Source: Eurosta solidaginis (taxonomy: Eukaryota; Arthropoda; Insecta; Diptera; Tephritidae). Taken from it: 64,000 bases of DNA. Positions 54,146-64,000 of this stretch are shown one piece after another. Numbering within the stretch: the stretch's first letter is position 1; every line of letters starts with the position of its first letter. The notes under the pieces were generated by a model. The model was not told the DNA's origin. It saw only the letters and a program-made list of their open reading frames with translations, and searched no databases. The stretch lies in the NCBI RefSeq assembly GCF_040869045.1, contig NC_090319.1, forward strand, positions 64,452,779 through 64,516,778. Direction: 5' to 3'. A program made the translations under genes and the position numbers.

Positions 54146-54372
54146 TGTTGGTAGGAATTTGGAAGGGGATTTGTATACTTGCGTGAATGTCCGGTACAAT
54201 AAAAGAAAAGCACTTCTTAGTTCAACGATTTAATGAGGACTAAAAGATAAAATTCATGTGTACATATAGTTAACTCATCAATATATGTAATATGTCTTAT
54301 TCATTCTAATTATTAGAAATATGTTCTCAATAGGAAATATTGAACTTAAAACTCCAAGTTATTATTTCAACA
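54146..54372 (-). repeat. 5' LTR of the copia-like element
   Basis: 227 bp, followed by GTCAC (54373-54377), the second target duplication copy within the tandem array. Confidence 0.93.
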
Positions 54373-54377
54373 GTCAC

Positions 54378-57300
54378 GAAACCGAAAATTGTAAGTCCTT
54401 AAAGGAAAATAGATAGACCCACCATTAAGTATACCGAAATAATCAGGTTGAAGAGCTGAGTTGATTTAGCCATGTCCGTCTGTCCGTCTGTCTGTTTGTA
54501 TGCAAACTAGTCCCTCAATTTTTGAGATATCTTGATAAAATTTGGTGAGCAGGTGTATTTGGGTGTCCGATTAGACATTTGTCGGAACCGACCGGATCGG
54601 ACCACTATAGCATATATCCTCCATACAACCGATTTTTCAGAAAAAGAGGATTTTTGTAATATCTTACCCAATTTAACAGATTGAAGCTTCAAACTTCACC
54701 ATATACTTTCGTATATTGCACATATTGTTGCCTGAAAAAATTTATGAGATCGGTCGTATATATAGTATATATCCCCCACAACCGATTGTTCAGATAAGGA
54801 ACTTTTCGTAATTACTGCCCTATTTTAAGAGCTAGAGGCTTCAAGTTTCAGCGAATGCTTACGTATATAGCATATATTATTGTCTGAAAAAATCATAAAG
54901 ATCGGTGGTATATATAGTATATATATGGTGGTATATATAGTATATATATAGTATATATATATATATTTTCGCAAATTTTAGCCCCATTTTAACAGCTAGA
55001 AGCTTCAAATTTCACCGAATATTTACTTATATAGCATATATTGTTGTCTGAAAAAATCATAGAGATCGGTTGTATATATAGTATATATCTCATACAACCG
55101 ATTGTTCAGATAAGAAACTTTTCGCAATTTCTACCCCATTTTAACAGCTATAAGCTTCAAATTTCACCGATTGGTTACGTATATAGCATATATTGTTGTC
55201 TGAAAAAATCAGAGAGATCGGTTGTATATATAGTATATATCTCATACAACCGATTGTTCAGATAAGAAACTTTTCGCAATTTCTACCCCATTTTAACAGC
55301 TATAAGCTTCAAATTTCACCAACTGCTTACGTGTATAGCATATATTGATGTCTGAAAAAATCATTGAGATCGGTGGTATACATAGTATATATCTCATACA
55401 ACCGATTGTTCAGATAAGAAACTTTGCGCAATTTCTGCCCCGTTTTAACAGCTAGAAGCTTTAAATTTCACAAAATGCTTTCGTATATAGCATATATTGT
55501 TGTCTGAAAAAATCATAGAGATCGGTGGTATATATATTATATACTTCATATAAACTGTCATATTGACCCCTTTTTTACGGCTAGAAGCTTCAAGATTCAT
55601 CAAATTTCATCAAATAGTTACGTTTACGTCATATATTTTTGAAATACGTGATTCGTAGCCATAGTTTTTACATGCAGACCACAAAAAACGTGAAGCTTTG
55701 CATCCTCACACAGATTACCTACCTATTTTTATACTTTCATGAAAATGAAATGGTATATTAATTTCGTCACGAAACCGAAAATTGTAAGTCCTTAAAGGAA
55801 AATAGATAGACCCACCATTAAGTATACCGAAATAATCAGGTTGAAGAGCTGAGTTGATTTAGCCATGTCCGTCTGTCCGTCTGTCCGTCTGTCTGTTTGT
55901 ATGCAAACTAGTCCCTCAATTTTTGAGATATCTTGATAAAATTTGGTGAGCAGGTGTATTTGGGTGTCCGATTAGACATTTGTCGGAACCGACCGGATCG
56001 GACCACTATAGCATATATCCTCCATACAACCGATTTTTCAGAAAAAGAGGATTTTTGTAATATCTTACCCAATTTAACAGATTGAAGCTTCAAACTTCAC
56101 CATATACTTTCGTATATTGCACATATTGTTGCCTGAAAAAATTTATGAGATCGGTCGTATATATAGTATATATCCCCCACAACCGGTTGTTCAGATAAGG
56201 AACTTTTCGTAATTACTGCCCTATTTTAAGAGCTAGAGGCTTCAAATTTCAGCGAATGCTTACGTATATAGCATATATTATTGTCTGAAAAAATCATAAA
56301 GATCGGTGGTATATATAGTATATATATGGTGGTATATATAGTATATATATATAGTATATATATATATATTTTCGCAAATTTTAGCCCCATTTTAACAGCT
56401 AGAAGCTTCAAATTTCACCGAATATTTACTTATATAGCATATATTGTTGTCTGAAAAAATCATAGAGATCGGTTGTATATATAGTATATATCTCATACAA
56501 CCGATTGTTCAGATAAGAAACTTTTCGCAATTTCTACCCCATTTTAACAGCTATAAGCTTCAAATTTCACCGATTGGTTACGTATATAGCATATATTGTT
56601 GTCTGAAAAAATCAGAGAGATCGGTTGTATATATAGTATATATCTCATACAACCGATTGTTCAGATAAGAAACTTTTCGCAATTTCTACCCCATTTTAAC
56701 AGCTATAAGCTTCAAATTTCACCAACTGCTTACGTGTATAGCATATATTGATGTCTGAAAAAATCATTGAGATCGGTGGTATACATAGTATATATCTCAT
56801 ACAACCGATTGTTCAGATAAGAAACTTTGCGCAATTTCTGCCCCGTTTTAACAGTTAGAAGCTTCAAATTTCACAAAATGCTTTCGTATATAGCATATAT
56901 TGTTGTCTGAAAAAATCATAGAGATCGGTGGTATATATATTATATACTTCATATAAACTGTCATATTGACCCCTTTTTTACGGCTAGAAGCTTCAAGATT
57001 CATCAAATTTCATCAAATAGTTACGTTTACGTCATATATTTTTGAAATACGTGATTCGTAGCCATAGTTTTTACATGCAGACCACAAAAAACGTGAAGCT
57101 TTGCATCCTCACACAGATTACCTACCTATTTTTATACCTTTCATAAAAATGAAATGGTATATTAATTTCGTCACGAAACCGAAAATTGTAAGTCCTTGAA
57201 GGAAAATAGATAGACCCACCATTAAGTATACCGAAATAATCAGGTTGAAGAGCTGAGTTGATTTAGCCATGTCCGTCTGTCCGTCTGTCCGTCTGTCCGT

Positions 57301-60300
57301 CTGTCTGTTTGTATGCAAACTAGTCCCTCAATTTTTGAGATATCTTGATAAAATTTGGTGAGCAGGTGTATTTGGGTGTCCGATTAGACATTTGTCGGAA
57401 CCGACCGGATCGGACCACTATAGCATATATCCTCCATACAACCGATTTTTCAGAAAAAGAGGATTTTTGTAATATCTTACCCAATTTAACAGATTGAAGC
57501 TTCAAACTTCACCATATACTTTCGTATATTGCACATATTGTTGCCTGAAAAAATTTATGAGATCGGTCGTATTTATTGTATATATCCCCCACAACCGATT
57601 GTTCAGATAAGGAACTTTTCGTAATTACTGCCCTATTTTAAGAGCTAGAGGCTTCAAATTTCAGCGAATGCTTACGTATATAGCATATATTATTGTCTGA
57701 AAAAATCATAAAGATCGGTGGTATATATAGTATATATATGGTGGTATATATAGTATATATATATAGTATATATATATATATTTTCGCAAATTTTAGCCCC
57801 ATTTTAACAGCTAGAAGCTTCAAATTTCACCGAATATTTACTTATATAGCATGTATTGTTGTCTGAAAAAATCATAGAGATCGGTTGTATATATAGTATA
57901 TATCTCATACAACCGATTGTTCAGATAAGAAACTTTTCGCAATTTCTACCCCATTTTAACAGCTATAAGCTTCAAATTTCACCGATTGGTTACGTATATA
58001 GCATATATTGTTGTCTGAAAAAATCAGAGAGATCGGTTGTATATATAGTATATATCTCATACAACCGATTGTTCAGATAAGAAACTTTTCGCAATTTCTA
58101 CCCCATTTTAACAGCTATAAGCTTCAAATTTCACCAACTACTTACGTGTATAGCATATATTGATGTCTGAAAAAATCATTGAGATCGGTGGTATACATAG
58201 TATATATCTCATACAACCGATTGTTCAGATAAGAAACTTTGCGCAATTTCTGCCCCGTTTTAACAGTTAGAAGCTTCAAATTTCACAAAATGCTTTCGTA
58301 TATAGCATATATTGTTGTCTGAAAAAATCATAGAGATCGGTGGTATATATATTATATACTTCATATAAACTATCATATTGACCCCTTTTTTACGGCTAGA
58401 AGCTTCAAGATTCATCAAATTTCATTAAATAGTTACGTTTACGTCATATATTTTTGAAATACGTGATTCGTAGCCATAGTTTTTACATGCAGACCACAAA
58501 AAACGTGAAGCTTTGCATCCTCACACAGATTACCTACCTATTTTTATACCTTTCATGAAAATGAAATGGTATATTAATTTCGTCACGAAACCGAAAATTG
58601 TAAGTCCTTAAAGGAAAATAGATAGACCCACCATTAAGTATACCGAAATAATCAGGTTGAAGAGCTGAGTTGATTTAGCCATGTCCGTCTGTCCGTCTGT
58701 CCGTCTGTCTGTTTGTATGCAAACTAGTCCCTCAATTTTTGAGATATCTTGATAAAATTTGGTGAGCAGGTGTATTTGGGTGTCCGATTAGACATTTGTC
58801 GGAACCGACCGGATCGGACCACTATAGCATATATCCTCCATACAACCGATTTTTCAGAAAAAGAGGATTTTTGTAATATCTTACCCAATTTAACAGATTG
58901 AAGCTTCAAACTTCACCATATACTTTCGTATATTGCACATATTGTTGCCTGAAAAAATTTATGAGATCGGTCGTATATATAGTATATATCCCCCACAACC
59001 GATTGTTCAGATAAGGAACTTTTCGTAATTACTGCCCTATTTTAAGGGCTAGAGGCTTCAAATTTCAGCGAATGCTTACGTATATAGCATATATTATTGT
59101 CTGAAAAAATCATAAAGATCGGTGGTATATATAGTATATATATGGTGGTATATATAGTATATATATATAATATATATATATATATATTTTCGCAAATTTT
59201 AGCCCCATTTTAACAGATTGAAGCTTCAAACTTCACCATATACTTTCGTATATTGCACATACTGTTGCCTGAAAAAATTTATGAGATCGGTCGTATTTAT
59301 AGTATATATCCCCCACAACCGATTGTTCAGATAAGGAACTTTTCGTAATTACTGCCCTATTTTAAGAGCTAGAGGCTTCAAATTTCAGCGAATGGTTACG
59401 TATATAGCATATATTATTGTCTGAAAAAATCATAAAGATCGGTGGTATATATAGTATATATATGGTGGTATATATAGTATATATATATAGTATATATATA
59501 TATATTTTCGCAAATTTTAGCCCCATTTTAACAGCTAGAAGCTTCAAATTTCACCGAATATTTACTTATATAGCATATATTGTTGTCTGAAAAAATCATA
59601 GAGATCGGTTGTATATATAGTATATATCTCATACAACCGATTGTTCAGATAAGAAACTTTTCGCAATTTCTACCCCATTTTAACAGCTATAAGCTTCAAA
59701 TTTCACCGATTGGTTACGTATATAGCATATATTGTTGTCTGAAAAAATCAGAGAGATCGGTTGTATATATAGTATATATCTCATACAACCGATTGTTCAG
59801 ATAAGAAACTTTTCGCAATTTCTACCCCATTTTAACAGCTATAAGCTTCAAATTTCACCAACTGCTGACGTGTATAGCATATATTGATGTCTGAAAAAAT
59901 CATTGAGATCGGTGGTATACATAGTATATATCTCATACAACCGATTGTTCAGATAAGAAACTTTGCGCAATTTCTGCCCCGTTTTAACAGTTAGAAGCTT
60001 CAAATTTCACAAAATGCTTTCGTATATAGCATATATTGTTGTCTGAAAAAATCATAGAGATCGGTGGTATATATATTATATACTTCATATAAAATGTCAT
60101 ATTGACCCCTTTTTTAGGGCTAGAAGCTTCAAGATTCATCAAATTTCATCAAATAGTTACGTTTACGTCATATATTTTTGAAATACGTGATTCGTAGCCA
60201 TAGTTTTTACATGCAGACCACAAAAAACGTGAAGCTTTGCATCCTCACACAGATTACCTGCCTATTTTTTATTTTATATTTATCTTAAAAATCGTTTAGA

Positions 60301-61040
60301 TATGTTCAAATTTCACCAAATGCTTACGTGTATAGCATATATTGTTGTCTGAGAAAATCATAGATACCGGTGGTATATATAGTATATATCCCATACAACC
60401 GATTGTTCAGATAAGAAACCTTGCGCAATTTCTTCCCCATTTTAACAGTTATAAGCTTCAAATTTCACCGATTGCTTACGTATATAGTATGTATTGTTGT
60501 GTCAAAAAATCATAGAGATCGGTGATATATATAATATATATATGATGGTATATATAGTATATATATATAGTATATATATATAGTATATATATATTTTTTT
60601 ACGATTTCGGCCCCATTTTAACAGCTAGAAGCTTCAAATTTCACCAACTGCTTACGTGTATAGCATATATTGATGTCTGAAAAAATCATTGAGATCGGTG
60701 GTATACATAGTATATATCTCATACAACCGATTGTTCAGATAAGAAACTTTGCGCAATTTCTGCCCCGTTTTAACAGTTAGAAGCTTCAAATTTCACAAAA
60801 TGCTTTCGTATATAGCATATATTGTTGTCTGAAAAAATCATAGAGATCGGCGGTATATATATTATATACTTCATATAAAATGTCATTTTGACCCCTTTTT
60901 TACGGATAGAATCTTCAAAATTCATCAAATTTCATCAAATAGTTACGTTTACGTCATATATTTTTGAAATACGTGATTCGTAGCCATAGTTTTTACATGC
61001 AGACCACAAAAAACCTGAAACTTTGCATCCTCACACGAAG
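54378..61040. repeat. Higher-order tandem repeat array, remaining units
   Basis: Continues the unit cut at 41259. New units begin with the TATACC/GGTATA hairpin at about 55726, 57129 and 58541, giving lengths near 1.4 kb. The last unit is longer because of an internal duplication at about 59205-59420, and a partial, more diverged unit follows at about 60290-61040. Each unit contains the CTGTCCGTCTG run and about six ~150-bp subunits with TATATAGTATATAT. Units are nearly identical by eye apart from scattered single-base changes. The repeated 61- and 74-codon open frames are by-products. Confidence 0.9.
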
Positions 61041-61054
61041 TACCTACCTGTTTT

Positions 61055-62245
61055 TATACTCAGTTGAGCAGAGCTCACAGAGTATATTAAGTTTGATTGG
61101 ATAACGGTTGGTTGTACATATATAAAGGAATCGAGATAGATATAGACTTCCATATATCAAAACGGACCGTCCGTCCGTTAACACGATAACTTGAGTAAAT
61201 TTTGAGGTATCTTGATGAAATTTGGTATGTAGGTTCCTGAGCACTCATCTCAGATCGCTATTTAAAATGAACGATATCGGACTATAACCACGCCCACTTT
61301 TTCGATATCGAAAATTTCGAAAAACCGAAAAAGTGCGATAATTCATTACAAAATACAGATAAAGCGACGAAACTTGGTGGATGGGTTGACGTTATGACGC
61401 AGAATAGAAAACTAGTAAGATTTTGGACAATGGGCGTGGCACCGCCCACTTTTACAAGAAGGTAATTTAAAAGTTTTGCAAGCTGTAATTTGGCAGTCGT
61501 TGAAGATATCATGATGGAATTTGGCAGGAACGTTACTACTATTACTATATATTTGCTAAATAAAAATTAGCAAAATTGGATTAAGAACACGCCCACTTTT
61601 TAAAAAAAAATTTTTTTTAATTCAAATTTTAACAAAAAATTTAATATCTTTACTGTATATAAGTAAATTAAGTCAAAATTCAACTCCAGTAATGATATGA
61701 TGCAACAAAATACAAAAATAAAAGAAAATTTCAAAATGGGCGTGGCTCCGCCCATTTTCATTTAGTTTGTCTAGAATACTTTTATTGCCATAATTCGAAC
61801 AAAAATTTACCAATCCTTCTCAAATTTGGTAGGAGCATAGATTCTATGACGTGAACTGTTCTCTATGAAAATGGGCGAAATCGGTGGAAGCCACACCCAG
61901 TTTTTATACACAGTCCACCGTCTGTCCTTCCGCTCGGCCGTTAACACAATAACTTGAGCAAAATCCGATATATCTTTACTAAACTAATCCCACTTACTTA
62001 TATGAACTCCCTTTATCTTGGTATAAAAAATTGCCGAAATCCGACCATAACCACGCCCACTTTATCGATATCGAAAATTACGAAAAATGAAAAAAATGCC
62101 ATAATTCTATACCAAATACGAAAAAAGGGATGAAACATGGTAACTGGATTGGTTTATTGACGCAAAATATAACTTTGGAAAAAACTTTGTAAAATGGGTG
62201 TGACACCTACCATATTAAGTAGAAGAAAATGAAAAAGTTCTACAA
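61055..62245. repeat. Dispersed repeat with TATACTCAGTTGAGCAGAG start
   Basis: Begins with a hairpin-capable TATACTC...GAGTATA segment, then CCGTCCGTCCG, GAGGTATCTTGATGAAATTT, ACCACGCCCACTTTTTCGAT (several times) and GGGCGTGGCACCGCCCACTT. A second, more diverged pass starts near 61915 (CCGTCTGTCC, then ACCACGCCCACTTTATCG). This is a fly-wide interspersed repeat type without coding capacity. It passes directly into the satellite that follows. Confidence 0.75.
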
Positions 62246-64000
62246 GGCGAAATCAACAGCCCTTGGAATCTTGGCAGGATACTGTTAGTGGTATTGCATA
62301 TATAAATAAATTTGCAGTACCCGACAGATGATTTTCTGGATCACCTGGTCCACATTTTGGTCGATACCGCGAGAACGCCTTCACATATACATCTAAGGGC
62401 CACTCGCTTTTAAAACCCTCATTAATACCTTTAATTTGATATCCATATCGTACAAACACATACTAAAGTCACCCCTGTCCCACCCTAATGGCGATATCTC
62501 GAAAAGGCGTCCACCTATAGACCTAATGCCCACTCCCTCTTAAAATGCTCAGTAACACCTTTCGTTTGATACCCATATCGTACAAACATTCTAGAGTCAC
62601 CCCGGGCCCACCCTAATGGCGATATCTCGAAAAGACGTCCACCTATAGACCTAATGCCTACTCCCTCTTAAAATGCTCAGTAACACCTTTCGTTTGATAC
62701 CCATATCGTACAAACATTCTAGAGTCACACCTGGCCCACCCTAATGGCGATATCGCGAAAAGGCGTCCACCTATAGACCTAATTCGCACTCCCTCTTAAA
62801 ATGCTGAGTAACACCTTTCGTTTGATACCCATATCGTACAAACATTATAGAGTCACCCTTGGTCCACCTTTATGGCGATATCTCCCTTTTAAAACACTCA
62901 TTACCACCTTTCATTTGATACCCATATCGTACAAACACATTCTAGAGTCACCCTGGCCCACCCTAATGGCGATGTCTCGAAAAGGCGTCCACCTATAGAC
63001 CTAATGCCCACTCCCTCTTAAAATGCTCAGTAACACCTTTCGTTTGATACCCATATCGTACAAACATTCTAGAGTCACCCCTGGCCCACCCTAATGGCGA
63101 TATCTCGAAAGGGCGTCCACCTATAGACCTAATGACCACTCCCTCTTAAAATGCTCAGTAACACCTTTCATTTGATACCCATATCGTACAAACTCATTCT
63201 AGAGTCACCCTTGGGCCACCCTAATGGCGATATCTCGAAAAGGCGTCCACCTATAGACCTAATGCCCACTCCCGTTTAAAATGCTCAGTAACACCTTTCG
63301 TTTGATACCCATATCGTACAAACATTCTAGAGTCACCCCTGGCCCACCCTAATGGCGATATCTCGAAAGGGCGTCCACCTATAGACCTAGTGCCCACTCC
63401 CTCTTAAAATGCTCAGTAATACCTTTCGTTTGATGCCCATATCGTACAAACACATTCTAGAGTCACCCCTGGCCCACCCTAATGACGATATCTCGAAACG
63501 GCGTCCATCTATAGACCTCATGCCCACTCCCTCTTAAAATGCTCAGTAACACCTTTCGTTTGATACCCATATCGTACAAACATTCTAGAGTCACCCTTGG
63601 TCCACCTTTATGGCGATATCTCGAAAAGGCGTTCACCTATAGAACTAAGGATTACTCCCTTTTAAAATACTTATTGCCATCTTTCATTTGATACCCATAT
63701 CATACAAACACATTCTAGAGTCACCCCTGGCCCACCCTAAAGGCGTCCACCTATAGACCTAATGCCCACTCCCTCTTAAAATGCTCAGTAACACTTCGTT
63801 TGATACCCATATCGTACAAACATTCTAGAGTCACCCCAGGCCCACCCTAATGGCGATATCTCGAAAAGGCGTCCACCTATATTCCTAATTCCCACTCCCT
63901 CTTAAAATGCTCAGTAACACCTTTCGTTTGATACCCATATCGTACAAACATTCTAGAGTCACGCTTGGTCCACCTTTATGGCGATATCTCGAAAAGGCGT
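62246..64000. repeat. Satellite of about 128-bp monomers, continuing past the window
   Basis: About thirteen monomers, with period 128 between the GGCGATAT words at 62490, 62618 and 62746. Key words in order are GGCGATATCTCGAAAAGGCG, TCCACCTATAGACCTAATGC, CCACTCCCTCTTAAAATGCT, CAGTAACACCTTTCGTTTGA, TACCCATATCGTACAAACA and TTCTAGAGTCACC. Some monomers are shortened (for example near 62880 and 63740). The reverse complement matches the internal 129-bp repeats of the Helitron at 9770-10510. Confidence 0.92.

Larger units (their letters stand above)
41260..54372 (-). mobile_element. copia-like LTR retrotransposon, interrupted by a BEL element
   Basis: Two 227-bp LTRs (TGTTGG...TCAACA) flank the element, with a 5-bp target duplication GTCAC (41255-41259 and 54373-54377). 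Without the BEL insertion it is about 4.5 kb. The minus strand encodes gag, protease, integrase, RT and RNase H in one frame, the Ty1/copia order, broken by a single TAG. The LTRs differ at one position by eye (near 41346, G vs A). The BEL element separates the 5' LTR from the primer-binding site, so the copy cannot be replicated as a normal template. Confidence 0.93.

Noticed and set aside
54507..59804. Repeated 61- and 74-codon frames as a tandem gene family
   Set aside because: They are identical because the DNA is a higher-order repeat; they contain TATATA-derived Ile/Tyr runs and no domain.
62246..64000. CRISPR-like array
   Set aside because: Monomers are contiguous, with no unique spacers, and the DNA is eukaryotic; this is a satellite.

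Overview
This is an almost gene-free, transposon-dense stretch of a fly genome. The A+T-rich background, the absence of any bacterial gene structure, and the families present (mdg1/412-like, copia-like and BEL/Pao-like LTR elements, several LINE types, a Helitron, tRNA-derived SINEs, and repeats built around CCGTCCGT and ACCACGCCCACTTT) point to a higher dipteran. A tephritid fruit fly is my best guess, from general familiarity with such repeats rather than from any host gene.

Layout. 1-6.56 kb: a degenerate (ACC/ACT)n tract split by a near full-length CR1/Jockey-type LINE (about 1.95-6.48 kb, plus strand). 6.97-10.51 kb: an LTR-like repeat, a dead LINE fragment (minus), a foldback element and a 741-bp non-autonomous Helitron. 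10.808-19.534 kb: a complete mdg1/412-like gypsy element on the minus strand, with two 523-bp LTRs, a 4-bp target duplication and a tRNA-Arg-type primer site; pol is broken twice. 19.5-26.5 kb: SINEs, LINE remnants (one nested in another) and an LTR-like repeat. 26.5-38.5 kb: mostly A+T-rich single-copy-looking DNA with minisatellites. It holds the only candidate host coding sequence, a small terminal exon at 32711-32786 (minus). 38.58-39.89 kb: a 5'-truncated RNase H-bearing LINE with a perfect 15-bp target duplication.

39.96-61.04 kb is a three-level nest. A tandem array of roughly 1.4-kb higher-order repeats is interrupted at 41260-54372 by a copia-like element. That element is interrupted in turn, exactly at its 5'LTR/primer-site junction, by an 8582-bp BEL/Pao element (45560-54141) with essentially identical LTRs and an intact 1782-codon gag-pol. 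61.05-64.0 kb is another dispersed repeat running into a roughly 128-bp satellite that continues past the window.

The most interesting items are: (1) the BEL element's second ORF, in the position where env would lie. It repeats the three-finger zinc-knuckle plan of its own Gag and sits directly behind a strong splice acceptor, with a strong donor in U5. (2) The homology and equal period (129 vs about 128 bp) between the internal repeats of the Helitron and the satellite at the right edge. (3) The nested-insertion chronology, supported by exact target duplications at each level. (4) The possible host terminal exon. All coordinates, motif matches and mismatch counts were read by eye; no search or alignment was run.
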